From Mesocentrotus franciscanus (taxonomy: Eukaryota; Echinodermata; Echinoidea; Camarodonta; Strongylocentrotidae), in the NCBI GenBank assembly GCA_037976565.1, contig CP137666.1, positions 55,608,740 through 55,672,739 on the forward strand: a stretch of DNA of 64,000 nt, given 5' to 3'. The notes below the pieces were generated by a model, which saw nothing but the letters and a program-made list of their open reading frames with translations, was not told where the DNA came from and did no database searches. Numbering within the stretch: position 1 is the first letter of the stretch; each line of letters opens with the position of its first letter. Positions 12,421 through 24,579 of this stretch are shown here, piece after piece. Made by a program: the position numbers and the translations under genes.

Positions 12421-13909
12421 TGGAAAATACAAAGGCCTCCTCTCAAATTGGCCCAAAACATCTTTATTTTCTTGTAAATAGCGATTAATTTTTGTATAAA
12501 GACAACGGGTCCTTCTAAGGTAAAACGACAAAGAAGTTTGATTTCTTGTTAAATTCATTTGCATGAATAGAAATAGTTGCTTTATGTCAATTAGATGGAA
12601 GATCTTTTCACTATATTTTTCTTAATTACAGCACGTATAAACTCAAGTATGTTTTCATTTCAGAGTTATGATGTGACACAGTTAGTTAGGGATCTGTTAT
12701 ATCTCAATTTCCTTCCAGATATTATTATCAACTTACACTCTGAGGGGGAAATGTCTGGTCGGAGGTCTACCAACATAATTATTAATAATGATTGCAGCTG
12801 AAATCCACTTCTTCCCGAACATATTTCCGTAACTTCCAGCCAGCATATATCATTCATCCCTAATGTGCCAGCTTGTAGAAAGTGGATAAATGAAATGAAA
12901 CCCTACAAATGCTTTAAACATAAAAATTAAATATGAAAGATGAACAAAAATAATAATTATATATTATGCTTTTTATTTGCAAACACACCAGGTTCCACAA
13001 AGTGAAGATATCACAACAAACATAGATAAAATTATGTCCCACATGACATCATGTTTGTTGCATAAGGATGTGAGGAATGAGAGTGTTTGCACGAGTGGAA
13101 ATCTGTCAACATGGATAATATGCAAATGATTATATGCCCAGGAGATCCACAATTACTATGTGAACAAATCACAGGAAAAGATGCTCTGTTCATGAAAATT
13201 TCATGAAATTTGATATCAAAACACAATTTCTCTGTATCATTTTCACTAAAAAGGTAAAGAATAACATAGATATCAATATTTTGCATGTGCAAAGGATTTG
13301 TTTTTCCAACAGAAGAAAACTACAATAAACTTTGAATACAACTACTGGTAGTGGTATGTACTTGAAATAAAAAATTAACTCTTGTCCTCCATGTCAGTAA
13401 ATTTTTTGAGAGAACTCAACTTCTTTCACCACTAGACATAAGACAAAAACATGCCCACAGTATGGGCTTACTGCAGCTGACATTTCTGGACCCACATGTA
13501 TGGTTAATTAGCAGTTTGCATCAAAATACTTTAAAAGTATATTAACAACTTACTACAGTAACATATACAATTTCCACAATCAATCACTTCTAGATCGTTT
13601 AAATTGAAGGGGGAAATGGTTGAAGTTCAAACTGGAAGCAATAAGCATTACATGTACATGCGATGGAAATAAGTGCTTGCGAAACGGATAGAAACTTTGT
13701 GGTAGGCAGAATTGTACTCTTCGCGGCCACAGGGATGACAGAAAATAATATGACAATGAAACCAGCAACTGTGGCAGGATTAATGGCGGGGACAATCTGC
13801 TGAAAGAGCACTTAGAATAGGTATATCGGAAAAGTCAGTCAAGACCAAGTTAGAAGTTAGAAGTTAGAAGTCATAAAGGAGATAAAATCTTTGGCATTAG
13901 TCATGTTCG
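12421..13909. other. AT-rich intergenic, nothing recognised
   Basis: Short open frames on both strands (for example around 12,595-12,857) have no family motifs. No repeats stand out. Confidence 0.45.
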
Positions 13910-14135
13910 ACTCAACTTTGTCCTTTAACGCTACATTGACTGAACATATTAGGCATAAGTATTATTTGTCGTGAATGATTTAGAGCAAACCAATATACAT
14001 GTATTACCTCACACACATTGATATGACAACTTAACTTTGTCCTGTAACGTCACATTGACTGAACATATTAGGCAGAAGTATTTTTCGTGGATGATTCCGA
14101 GCAACTATAATATCTATTACGTCGGACACATTGAT
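13910..14135. repeat. Two-copy tandem duplication (~120 bp unit)
   Basis: The blocks CAACTTTGTCCT, CATTGACTGAACATATTAGG and a GTGGATGATT-like block each occur twice about 120 bp apart. Just upstream, GTTAGAA is repeated three times (about 13,851-13,869). Confidence 0.7.
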
Positions 14136-14269
14136 AGGAATGTCCATGTGAATGTATATACATGAGGGCTAACGATGAGCAACGAGTATGACCCATGGTA
14201 GATCGCAGATACGTTTTCACTAGTCTCAGAGTGCTGTTCGACCTCTCACACTCAACACCTTCTTATAAT

Positions 14270-14496
14270 AATCATCCCCCTTTCTTTCTCCTTTTCCCTC
14301 TTTTCTCTCCTCCGTCTTTCCCCCTTTCTTCCTTTTCTCTCCTCTCTCTTCCCCTTTCTTCCTGGCCCTCTTTTTTATCCTCTCCCTCCCTCTTTTCTTC
14401 TTCTTTCTCTCTTCCCTTTTCTTTCTTTTCCCCTCCTTTTCTCCCTTTTTTTAACCGGGGGCACGTACCCCCTGTGCCCCCTAAATCCGCCACTGA
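14270..14496. repeat. CT-rich tract ending in a hAT-like terminus
   Basis: About 180 bp of TTTCTCC/CCTCTT low complexity is followed by GTGCCCCCTAAATCCGCC and ACTG, which in reverse complement (CAGTGGCGGAT) looks like a hAT-type terminus. The opposite end was not found. Open frames across it are composition artefacts. Confidence 0.55.
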
Positions 14497-14892
14497 CCTA
14501 TTGTACCCCTCCTCCTGTAGCTACACCACTGATGGCAACGTAGAAACTCGATTGTTCAAGACGAACGATGTCAATTCGGGGACTAGTATGAGATGTTTAT
14601 TTTGATTCCCCAATGATCTATAAACTTTATTAACCGAAAGGCACTTTGATTAAAATTCAATGATTAAGTCGTAAAAACCTCTGGAAAAAAAGGTCAATGA
14701 AGTGAAGTTTAAGTTCGTGATCATTCATGGATTACAGTCTATATCTCATAACAAGTGGAAATACTAAGACATTAATTTCACAGATAAACGTAGCAATATC
14801 GACAATACTTCATTAATGTTAGTAAAGAACCACGTTAATGTTAGTAATAAAGTCACATTAAAAGTGCGACGACCTATAACAAACGGTAGAAC
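14497..14892. other. Intergenic, nothing recognised
   Basis: No gene or repeat family is recognised. Confidence 0.4.
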
Positions 14893-15380
14893 ATTTTATA
14901 TCCTGCATCAAAAATTTATTGGTTTTTGATTGGTTGCGAGGTCGTCACGTGACCAGAAATATTTCAACTATTTTAATGTTGCTCTGAGAAAGTACTATTT
15001 GAGAGTACTATTTGGGAGTAGAAGTACTATATGAGAGTACTATTTGAAAATATGATTTTATTATTTTATTTTTTTAATCTAATAATTTTTTAATTCTTGT
15101 TTTAATAAAAATTGTAATTTTGGGGGGATTTTTGAAATTTTTCCCAAAATTTTTCCCAGAATTGTAATTTTTTTTTTTAAAGATAAATTTTTGATGCAAG
15201 ATATAAAATAAATATACAATGCCTTCTTTTCGAGGTACTGGTTAAAACTATGGGCCTCGGTGACTCCAAAAGTACCATTTGCTTCGGGGCTGCGCCCCTC
15301 AGCAAATAGTACTATTGGGGTCACCTCTTGCGCATAGTTTTAACCAGAACCTCTCAAGAAGTGTATATTTGTATAATATA
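14893..15380. mobile_element. Double-hairpin element (copy 1 of 2)
   Basis: Two inverted-repeat structures lie side by side. In the first, TATCCTGCATCAAAAATTT near 14,900 pairs with its complement near 15,185-15,210. In the second, GAGGT-CTGGTTAAAAC (from 15,231) pairs with the complement ending near 15,355, around a GC-rich tip (TCGGGGCTGCGCCCC). The same arrangement recurs at 59,270-59,755 in the upstream region of alpha-tubulin copy 2. It is non-coding; the superfamily is unknown. Confidence 0.75.
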
Positions 15381-15560
15381 CTGAACAAATTTAGAAAAGA
15401 AACAAATGTAAGATAAAAGAAACATAACGGATTCATTCAATAAAATATAAATAAAAAGTAACAAAAAAAATGAGCTGTCCGGCGGCAAAAATAAGGGGCA
15501 CACTTTAATTATTATTATTTTTTTAATTTTACATATTCGATGAGTCAATGCGTACTTATA

Positions 15561-15985
15561 AAAATAGCAGGGGTGGTATTTTGGAAACTATGTCATCTTT
15601 TATCAGTAAAAGAATTTTAACGGACAAAAGGAGTCAAATTAGGGAAAATCCTTGGTTAGTGTCTGCGAAAAGCCGGATGCGTTTACATAAAATTAATGAG
15701 CCATTTGCAAAAGCACTTATGATTGGTGTTGATGACAATTGACATCGTTTTCCTTTATATGAAATATAAGTTTTCAGAATACGCCCCTATTACTTTTGTT
15801 GAGATTATGCGAGGGAGGGAGACATTTCGTACGTTCCCAGGGCCTTATACAGAATTGCAATTGATCTGAATTGATTACAAGTTATCCAGTCAACCAAAAA
15901 ATTACTAAACACTTTCGATTGATATAAAGTTGCAATAAATTTGAATCATTCGTAAATCTTTATAGGATGAGGCTCACATACTGTA
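15561..15985. repeat. Dispersed ~425-bp repeat (copy 1 of 2)
   Basis: It matches 52,925-53,360 along its length, from AAAAATAGCAGGG-TGGTATT to GGATGAGGCTCACATA, with scattered substitutions and small indels. The 64-codon frame at 15,548-15,742 is not conserved as a frame in the other copy, so it is not treated as a gene. Confidence 0.75.
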
Positions 15986-16138
15986 TTATTACCTATACAA
16001 GGCATTTTAGCTGCTAAATATAAAGTCATATTTTGCACGCTGCTCCGAATACGAAACCGGGGCGGGCAATATTTGCCATATTGCCCTCTTCCGGGATTTC
16101 CCCGTAGACCACTGTACTAAATCAGAGGGCAATATTAT
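15986..16138. repeat. ATTGCCCTC-type repeat block (copy 1 of 2)
   Basis: TTATTACCTATACAAGGC through AATCAGAGGGCAATATT is repeated almost exactly at 17,103-17,256. It contains GGGCAATATTTGCCATATTGCCC, a short inverted repeat written here across two halves. Confidence 0.75.
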
Positions 16139-16329
16139 AGTTATATCGACTGCTACGAGAGGACTAGCTGTTTCTATATGCTCAAGGGATAGTTGAATCC
16201 CCTGCTATCACCCCGAGGCGCGCCTGGGTGGGCGGCGCGCCTCGGGGTGATAGCAGGGGATTCAACTATCCCGCGAGCCAGTATAGAAACAGCTAGTCCT
16301 CGAGTATTAAAGCAGTCGATATGACTTTA
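16139..16329. mobile_element. ~190-bp near-perfect palindrome (foldback/MITE)
   Basis: The left arm (16,139-16,222) and right arm (about 16,234-16,329) are reverse complements with few mismatches. The tip is GC-rich: GAGGCGCGCC and its complement flank a ~9-nt spacer. An inner stretch of ~50 bp per arm is essentially perfect (GGGATAGTTGAATCCCCTGC and onward). No coding capacity. The near-identity suggests recent formation or gene conversion between arms. Confidence 0.85.
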
Positions 16330-16679
16330 TATGCCGAATTAAAACAAAAATCTACCAAGAATTCTTACCTTAGCATTTTAGTGAGTAAAAATTTGTTAAA
16401 ACATCACAGAAAATCTGAAACACTGTCTGTTAATCTTCGCTTAATCTTCGAGTGAAAGTTTCAATCATTTGGGAATCGCAAAGAGCACTATATGGCGTCC
16501 GTGCTCGCACGTAGACAATTTTAACACGCAAACCAATGGGGATCGCAGTCAATCAATGGGAATCGTAGGATATGAGGATCGGAGGGTAGAAACTTTTAAC
16601 TAGGCCCTGTGGGCTATTGCTATGCCCTGTGAGTTGGGCATGGCTTGAAATCAGGACTCCAATTTCGACCAATCAGATG
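16330..16679. other. Intergenic, nothing recognised
   Basis: No feature is supported beyond short motif repetition (AATGGGGATCG and AATGGGAATCG) near 16,535-16,570. Confidence 0.4.
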
Positions 16680-17105
16680 GCTAGATTTCTAAAGTGAGGT
16701 ATATAATCAGCCATATTCCACTCTTTCTTGTCAGTGCGCATTTATTAAAGTGCATACGCGCAGTATTGTGTAGACGTTAAAGTGTTCGCGCGGTAACAAT
16801 TTACGTCACAATTACATTTTCATACATTTTCATCTCTGGACAAGATCTAAGGGAAATACATGCATACAGTCATGGTGGGTAAAAATCATGCTTGATACCA
16901 AATTTGTATATCATTTGTTTAAAAAAAAACCTTATAGAGAGGGATAGGTAATAAAAATTATATTGACTTGGCTTCTTTCGGAGTACATCAAAATATTGAC
17001 CGCGGCTAAGACCATATTGCCCTCGTCTTTCGACTCGGGGCAATGTGATCTTAGCTTGGTCAATATTTATGATATACCCCTCAAGCCCAGTCAATATAAT
17101 ATAAT
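16680..17105. mobile_element. Unexpanded relative of the 34-38 kb composite element
   Basis: The first ~27 bp (CTAGATTTCTAAAGTGAGG and onward) match 34,076-34,102. Everything after that matches 38,049-38,455, including the terminal hairpin (about 16,955-17,105). The two loci therefore appear to share ends, but the 554-bp tandem units present at 34-38 kb are absent here. A TTTACGTCAC motif lies near 16,800. Confidence 0.75.
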
Positions 17106-17330
17106 TATTACCTATACAAGGCATTTTAGCTGCTAAATATAAAGTCATATTTTGCACGCTGCTCCGAATACGAAACCGGAGCGGGCAATATTTGCCATAT
17201 TGCCCTCTTCCGGGTTTTCCCCGTAGACCACTGTACTAAATCAGAGGGCAATATTCAGCCATATTCCACTCTTTCTTGTCAGTGCGCATTTATTAAAGTG
17301 CATACGCGCAGTATTGTGTCTGAATTTGTC
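17103..17330. repeat. ATTGCCCTC-type repeat block (copy 2) plus partial element copy
   Basis: 17,103-17,256 repeats 15,986-16,138. 17,257-17,325 repeats the CAGCCATATTCCACTC through CGCGCAGTATTGTGT segment also seen at 16,708 and 38,049. Confidence 0.7.
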
Positions 17331-17621
17331 TGAATTCAGTTTCCCTTCTCCAGCGCGAAGCGCGGAAGCTTTGACGTTCCATTAGATTATTAGAGAAAGA
17401 AGACGATTCGTGGTGCCGTTCTCGACTCTTAATCCTTGTCTGAATTCAGTTTCCCTTCTCCCGTGCGAAGCGCGGAAGCTTTGACGTTCCATTAATCAAA
17501 AATGTTCTTTGTCTGCTCCTTTTTCTTCCAACGTCCTCTGCCTTTTTTTCTCTCTTTTTTTGGGGGGGCCGGCATTTTTTGGGGCGCGACCGCCTCCATC
17601 GCCCCCCTGACTACGCGCCTG
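17331..17621. mobile_element. ~110-bp satellite units next to a transposon terminus
   Basis: Two units of the GCGCGAAGCGCGGAAGC satellite (also at 49,140-50,335 and 60,820-61,260) are followed by CT-rich sequence and an end reading CTGACTACGCGCCTG. In reverse complement that end begins CAGGCGCGTAGTCAGG, matching the CAGGCGCGTAGCTAGG terminus at about 49,100. Confidence 0.65.
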
Positions 17622-18781
17622 TATTTATTTAACTGATTTTCCCACCTTCATAACCATGTAAAGCGCCGTGAAACCAATTTATTGTTCGTCAGCGCTACAT
17701 AAATGAAAAAATAACTGATACATATAAACAGAGCTTCAAGAAACCAAGGACCCTAGCAGGGTCCTTATAGAAACCGTATAAATAGGAACACGTACACGAT
17801 AGATTACAAAACCCCATGTAAAATTAATAAAGCCGAAATACATTTTTACAAAAAATGAAAATTCCTTTAAGAAATATGAAAAAAGTAAAAAAATCCTTAA
17901 TCATAATGACGTGAAAGAATGTTCTGTCGATCATTACATACGGAAATGAAAAATGAACACGTAAGCTGGCCGTGTTTCGTGTATATAGGCTCACTGAATT
18001 AAACTACTGACGTAATATACAGAAAAATAGAATACACATACACTAGAATGAGACAAGAAAATAAATGAAACAAATATAAAATATACGACATGACATAAAC
18101 CTCTTATATAATAGTCATAAAGAACAAAATAATTTAACAATTTTTCATAAAAAGCCCATATTTTGTTAAAGGTAAATAACATTTGCGTCATTTTTAAAAA
18201 TAAGTATAAAAGGAGGTATTCAAGTATAATAGAGTAATTTTATTGTCACATTACCAAGTGTCAAAAATATAATGAACATAATTGACAGTATTAAAAAGTA
18301 GAAATTTCCTCTGTATAATCTAATCACTGATCTAGTAATAAAGGTATTAACGTTATACCATCATCATGTATTTTTCAGTTTCAGATTAAATTTTGTTTTC
18401 ATTTCCAACAGAACAATGAATATAAGTATTTATGACATAAAAACATCAATGTACATTTTGCAAATCATAAATCGAATTACAAAAGAAAATGATTACATTT
18501 TCTGTAAATTATGTGTGCCTTTTTAAAAAAGGAAATGGAGGAATCCACTGAGAAGCAGGATTTGTAGAATGTAGATCCATCACAGATGAGGCGGTCAGTA
18601 ACGTACTGGACAGAACAGGATATATTGGTCTTACCCTTTATAAAGAAATTTCGAAAAATATGTATAAAGTTATACAAGAATATTACAGCACGTTATTCTG
18701 ATTATGTACACTGGATATCTGAGCATTGATGGGCAAATAAAATTATGTGTGTATCGTTATCCTTAGTCAACTTTCGCCTTT
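17622..18781. other. AT-rich intergenic with a retroposon-like tail
   Basis: Around 17,655-17,710 the sequence TGTAAAGCGCCGTGAAAC followed by GCGCTACATAAATG resembles the 3' tails of L2-type retroelements. The rest is AT-rich and unrecognised; it would include the 3' flank of the UGT. Confidence 0.45.
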
Positions 18782-20343
18782 TTAAAATGAATTTCGAAAA
18801 CGACATACTCGTGTACATACCACCATACTGCACTTGATTGTAAAGTATACAGAAAATAGAAAAACCATGAATATGAAAGCTACCACGTCAAGAAGATAAT
18901 ATTGGAAAATATTCAAAGAGTCTGCGGATATCTCAAGATTTTCGGTGCCATGTTTGAGGGCGTGATCAATCCAAAACGCTGCCCGTTCAGCCGGCTTCAT
19001 CGGCCGATTCCGAAAATTTGCCGACATCCGTTTGGCTGTTTGCATGTAGGTGCTGTTGGATGTAACTTTGTACAGTGCTTCATAAATTAACTCCGATGTT
19101 ACATCGTCTTTATTCAGCTTCAGTCCCAATCCGAAGTGTAGAATTCTATTTGACACACCGTATTGGTCTGCAAAGACGGGCATGACAACTGCGGGAACAC
19201 CATGATAAATAGCTTCATAGTAACTGTTGTGCCCTCCATGAAAGAAAATGGCTCTCGTTTGAGGATGTCCAAGGATATCATTCTGGGAAGCCACGGCAGA
19301 ATCTTGATACTTGAGGGGACAGGAAATGGAGGTGATGTCTTCACCAGCCAGATGACCCTCTGGGGTAACCTGGTAAACGCGTCTACAAACATCTTAAACA
19401 GGGCCATGTTAGATTCGTCAAGGATCAAGAAGGTGCCAAATGAACAGATGATGATGCCGTCACCTTCTGAACCTTGGATGAAGTCTTCTATGTCCGATGG
19501 GAGTTGCACAGGATCTCGCGACGTAAGACCACCAACTGGAATGACATTATGGGGTAAGGCACAAGCATATTCTCCTACAAAGTCGCTGTTCACAAACCAA
19601 AGATTTGTCTTCTTCATAAGATCATACGGGTCTGATACACCAACTCGTTCACATATAGATTTGTAGGGCTTTATCGAAAATTGTATACCCAAATTGCGAT
19701 GCATTACGAAAGCCAATGAGTTGATTAAGCGTTCTTTAAAAGACATGATGCTAGAGTAAGATGTCATCATAGATGGTACATAGGCTGGATTGAAGCCTGA
19801 ACCTTCACTAGCTGTGTGGAAGCAAGGACTTGGATAGGGAACAACTGCAAAATATGGAAGGTTTAGGACCTCTCCAATGATCGCGCCACAAATCCAAGTA
19901 ATGTCGTACAAGAGTGACGAGAAGTTTGCAGATCGAAGACGAGTCATTAGGAATTCGTCTTCAAGGATGGCGGTGCAGTCGTGCTGTCGTGTCTCAGCAA
20001 TTATCGACATGACGTTGTACTCATTGCCTCGACCTGCTGAGGAGAAGGATTGACTAAAATTGTGGAATTGTTCATGGATGTCCTCCACGTGGATCGAATG
20101 CTTGAATACTTCATAATGGAACATCTCACCAAAACGACTCTTCTTGACGTGGTCTTCGAAAGCATTACTGACCAGGTAGGTGAGGTTATGACCCCGGACG
20201 AGGAGTTGCTCTCCAATGGCGGCTGAAAGATAGAAATGGCTTCCCTTGCCGATGAGGGGGCTTACCAATATGTTGGATGCGTCACAGGAGAAGAAAAGCG
20301 TCAGGAAAAGGCCGATCAATGCAATGTTAGCTAAGCTAGGCAT
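18782..20343 (-). CDS. UGT: UDP-glycosyltransferase (UGT), single-exon, one frameshift
   Basis: UGTs move a sugar from a UDP-sugar to lipophilic acceptors at the ER membrane. The chosen start (20,343) gives a hydrophobic signal peptide (residues ~1-22); upstream in-frame Mets at 20,358 and 20,469 do not. A GSHFY motif with the likely catalytic His is at ~36. The donor-binding signature, with HGGHNSYYEAIYHGVP and VFADQ, lies at ~365-395. A C-terminal membrane helix and a short basic tail end at 18,782. Total length would be ~520 residues, typical of the family. After ILPWLP the frame is lost: one base is missing at 19,285-19,287, and the signature continues in another frame (from 19,294). The gene is otherwise collinear and intronless, so this is a young pseudogene, a null allele or a sequence error. 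Confidence 0.88.
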
Positions 20344-20949
20344 TTTTAACCCTGTCATAGTTGCTCTGCAGACTTTCGAGACTATACTGCTTTTCTCTAG
20401 GACTGGATCACTGCAAAGTGAATTTAAGAAAGGAGAAAGAAGAAAAAATCGATGAAAATGTAAATCCATCTTAAGGACTGGGGTACAAACGCATTTATCG
20501 TAATCAAATGGTTCCTACGAGGGGATGATCTAGAATGTGGTGGTGGTAGGGGGATGGGGACCATTCTTTCGAAAACTGGGTCGAACATTAATTTTGAAAG
20601 GGGATCCAATGGGGAAGTGTGTTAAAGGTTTGCTATTTTGGCCTTGAAATAGGTGCACGGGCTGATGTACCACTGCTCCATTATGATAAACGATCCCTAC
20701 ACTGTAATATCAATAATATTATAGGCATAAGGCTAAGGGAACATCTTCATCGGACGAGGGGCTGACGTCTCTTCCCATGTTAACATTTTCAACCTCATTT
20801 GCTAGCGGAGTACAGATAAACTTTGACACTTTGTTATTTACTGACAATGCAATTTCGTTAGCAAAATAAACTTTATCAATTGCAATGCAACACTGCCAAT
20901 CAGACAACCCATAGTGTTCAAGATCTTGACCATTGTAGTGTCTTCGAGG
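20344..20949. other. Upstream flank of the UGT
   Basis: The UGT frame stays open to 20,469 but encodes no family sequence there. A G-rich segment lies near 20,535-20,560. No promoter element can be assigned with confidence. Confidence 0.35.
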
Positions 20950-21310
20950 TAAAGTTCCCACCTATCTCAGCTCTCTCATTATTTCCTTACCGCTCTGCAA
21001 CACCCGGCCTTCGTTCAAGTTCAGACTGCACAATACTCCATGACTTTGTGCCCAGAACATAAAGTAAAGCTGGTGACAATGCTTTTCAGACCTCGATCTG
21101 CACCACGACTGTCGAATGACCTACCACGATCTGTCCGCCTGTCTCCTTCATTAGATGTTTTTAAAGAAGGCCCTCAAAACTCTCCTTTCCAATGATTATC
21201 ACTAACTTTTGCTACTTATATGTTAATTTATTGAACTCTGTGAAGCGATGTGAAACTGTTTAATACGTGTAAGAACGCTATATAAATAACTTAATTATTA
21301 TTATTGTTGT
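20950..21310 (+). mobile_element. 3' remnant of an L2/CR1-type LINE
   Basis: On the plus strand a frame around 21,085-21,200 reads FRPRSAPRLSNDLPRSVRL followed by SLDVFKE, the usual C-terminal end of L2/CR1 reverse-transcriptase polyproteins. The upstream part is out of frame. The 3' UTR ends CGCTATATAAA and then an ATT-rich tail (about 21,276-21,310), matching the tail of the SINE at 41,800-42,060. Confidence 0.75.
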
Positions 21311-21894
21311 TATTTAATATCTTAGGGCCTACAGTATATTGGTAGTTTCGCATTACCGAGGATGGCTTTACTATGTCCCTTTTGCAGCCAACATCAAATT
21401 CTGTAGAACTTTGCAGGAATTATGAATATGTCATGTATGTCCTATCTGTAAAATTTAAACGTTAGAAGTGTCCTAATATTCAAATTATGCAAGGAAACCC
21501 GTGTACTTGCTAGACTTCACTGTCAGACACTATTGAGTGACTGACTGGCTTTTTTCATCTTTGGTAATAACATACATAAAATGAGCTGTAAAGGGTACAT
21601 GAGCATTTGTCTACATCAATAACCCACTTCTTGTAATGGCCAAAATTAAACTGATTGAATCTTTGCGCAGCATAAAACGTACGACCATTCGGTACAATGG
21701 TCTGAAAAATCAGACTATTACTTACTAGCTCTATAGCTCCTAAGTCGATTCGACAAATAATAGTCGTTATTTTCCCACTTAAAGACATTTTCAAGCCCCC
21801 TTTTTTTAGGGAAGTACTAAAATAGTATTGTCTTTCAAATGCCGTTGGAATTTAACCTTTTCATTTGTTTTGGCCTGTAAATGGGACATAGTAC
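21311..21894. other. Intergenic, nothing recognised
   Basis: No gene or repeat family is recognised. Confidence 0.4.
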
Positions 21895-22325
21895 CTTTAA
21901 AGGAAGCTCCAACCTTAAAGATAAAGACCAGTTCTGGTCAAACGATTGCATTGTGAAAGAAACGTTGTGGAATCGATCAGAAAAGGTTGATCATCTAGCA
22001 TATAAGTATTGGTGTGCACTGCAAGGTTCTGGAATCATCAAAATGATAAGAAATTTGGCCCAGTCTTGGTAAAGTTACAAGCACTGCATGTACACAGAAT
22101 TAGATGTATATGGGACTACGCGACCACGTGCGCGATATCTTTTTGGTCCCAATAGATATAATAATTTACCAAATATATCAATTAGTAGGCGGTTTCCCGG
22201 CAAAATTTGTATCATCACGTATTAGTCAAAACATATTCTTTCACATGATTGGTAATGAGAGCTTCCATTTCATTTTTTGAGAGAGCTAGGGCGTTTCCAA
22301 AACTGGTCTTTACCTTTAACAGACA
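21895..22325. mobile_element. Possible MITE with ~25-bp inverted ends
   Basis: TTAAAGATAAAGACCAGTT (about 21,914) is matched inverted by AACTGGTCTTTACCTTTAA (about 22,300). The interior is non-coding; no target duplication is clear. Confidence 0.45.
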
Positions 22326-23126
22326 ACAGACTATTCGACTATAAAAAGAAAAGAAAATCAGAGAAGCAGACTAGTGGAAGTTGGAATGAAATCGGACAAA
22401 ACTAAGAAAGTTATGAAATTTTCAAAGTTGTATTCACTGTTGAATGAGCCTTGTATGGGCACTTTAAAAAATCGACTGAATCGGTAATGTCACTGTGACG
22501 TATAGTGCCGGACAACTTTCCCATTTGATTCAACACATAAAATAAATAAAATTTCTTCTTTTTTATGTATGGTAGGGGAAGGTCTATTCATTTTAAAGGA
22601 CCTATAAAATGCTATCGATACTATATTTTGAGTAGTGCCCCAAGGGAGAAGGCGCTTAAAGGAGTAGAACAAAACATGAATTAACAATATTTTTGTACAC
22701 GACAAAGGGAAATGTTTTCCTTGAAAACTGCACAATCTACTCACCAAATTGCCAGGTTGATGAGACACACATAATATTTAGTGATCTTATAAATTTTGAG
22801 CCATTCATAATTGTCTTATTATAGCTCCGATTTATTTCAAACTTTCTCCATTGCGGCCATTTCTCTTATTTTCTACTTTCATACAAATAAACTTATTACA
22901 AAAGTTGCCCTTTCATATTTCGCCCACTTCGCCTCCCCCCCACCCTGCCCAACTTGAACACATATGTACGCTTTTATGCAGCAAGAGTAACAGTAGGCCG
23001 ATTTCTGATGCAAAAGTAATCACATGTTCAGTTTGGCCATTAAAGTTTTTACTTGCATCGACTATGCTCATCAGTAACACATTGCTATTAATTGGTACAG
23101 AATAATATAATAATAAATATGAATAT
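22326..23126. other. Intergenic, nothing firmly recognised
   Basis: An AAGAAAGTTATGAAATTTT motif near 22,405 resembles, in inverted orientation, a motif near 52,738. No gene is seen. Confidence 0.4.
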
Positions 23127-23187
23127 ACGTGTATGTAGTTTAATAATAATGTAACTTATATCGCGCCAAATCCACTCTGTGGAGTGC

Positions 23188-24579
23188 TCAAGGCGCGTGT
23201 AAACAGGAAAAACGATCAAGACTTGAAAAGGAATGTTTTGAGATGAGTTTTGAAAGAATCAGAAGATAAACATTTTTGATGTCTTCAGGAAGGCCATTCC
23301 ATAATTTAGGACTAGAGTATGCAAATGATCTTTCCCCCCACGTTTTGGTAATTTGGGGGTCACAAGAAAATTGGAAGTGGATGAGCGTAGAGGTCTTGCA
23401 GGAGTGTAGTTTTGGATTAGAGAGATAAGGTATTGAGGAGCAGAGCCGTGAACGCAATGAAAGGTAAGCAACAAAATTTTGAAAACAATGCGATCTTTTA
23501 CTGGGAGCCAGTGTAGCGACTGCAAAACTGGGGAAATGTGGGTACGCTTGGTGGTCAGAGAAACAATACGAGCTGCAGCGTTTTGAAGCTTCTGGAGTTT
23601 GGACAGTAGATTCTGGGGTAGATTGATTAGGAGGGCATTGCCAAAATCAAGACGGGAGGAAATCAGAGCATGTACTAATTTTTCGGTGGCAGACTTGGAC
23701 AAATATTTACGAATAAAACCGATATTACGCAATTGGTACCTTACTGATCTGCAAATATTAGAAACTTGGTCAGACATTGTCATATGTGAGTCAAACATAA
23801 CACCGAGATTGCGACACGTTTGTGACAAGTGAATTATGTGGCCAGAAAATGAAATGCAATTGATATTAACTTTACTAAGCTGTACTTTGGAACCAAATAT
23901 AAGGAATTTGCATTTGTCAAAATTTAATTTCAAGGAACGTGCGAGCATCCAATCATGAGCATCAGCCATGCAAGATTCAAGGCGATGAACGGCTCGTTCT
24001 GCAGCGGCTTGATCTGAATTGAAGGAAATCATAAGTTGAATATCGTCTGCATAAATATGATAATCTATGCCATGTTGTAACAAAACTTGTCGCAATCCAA
24101 TTAAATAAATTGAGAAGAGAGTAGGCCCGCCCACAGAACCCTGTGGTACTCCACAAGAGAGAGGCAAAGCAACTGATTTGCAACCATTAATACAAACGAT
24201 CTGAGAGTGGTATGACAGATAAGACTCGAACCATTTGTATGCCTCACCCTTGACACCAAAGGATAGTGTGATTAACGGTGTCGAAGGCGGAGGACAAGTC
24301 TAGCAGCAGGAGAGCAGTTGAGTTACCCCTATCCATTCCTTGCAGGATATAGTTGGACACATTCACAAGCAGTGTTTCCACACTATGATGGGTTCTGTAA
24401 CCTGACTGGAAAGGGTCGAACAAATCATTGTCCAGAAAATAATCCGAAAGACGAGAAAACACAACCCTTTCAAGAATTTTGAACAAAAAAGGTAGGTTTG
24501 AAACTGGTCGATAATTTTGGAGGGAATTTCGGTCCAGAGAAGGTTTCTTCAACAACGGAGTAACATGAGCTATTTTCAA
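23188..24579 (-). pseudogene. LINE B reverse transcriptase, broken in three pieces
   Basis: Piece 1 (24,244-24,579) has LQNYRPVSNLPFLFKILERV, SGYRTHHSVET and LDLSSAFDTVNH (first catalytic Asp). A deletion of roughly 20 nt after NHTIL shifts the frame. Piece 2 (23,259-24,167) has SCGVPQGSVGGP and YADDIQL (the catalytic Asp pair), then the thumb and a LQSLHWLPVKDRI block. After about 23,340 the C-terminus (SPKLWNGLPEDIK) continues in another frame, within 23,188-23,457. Confidence 0.85.

Noticed and set aside
14195..14605. 136-codon Phe/Ser/Leu-rich frame
   Set aside because: It is a CT-rich low-complexity tract.
20719..20961. 80-codon minus-strand frame upstream of the UGT
   Set aside because: It has no recognisable domain, no conservation evidence, and is of a length expected by chance.
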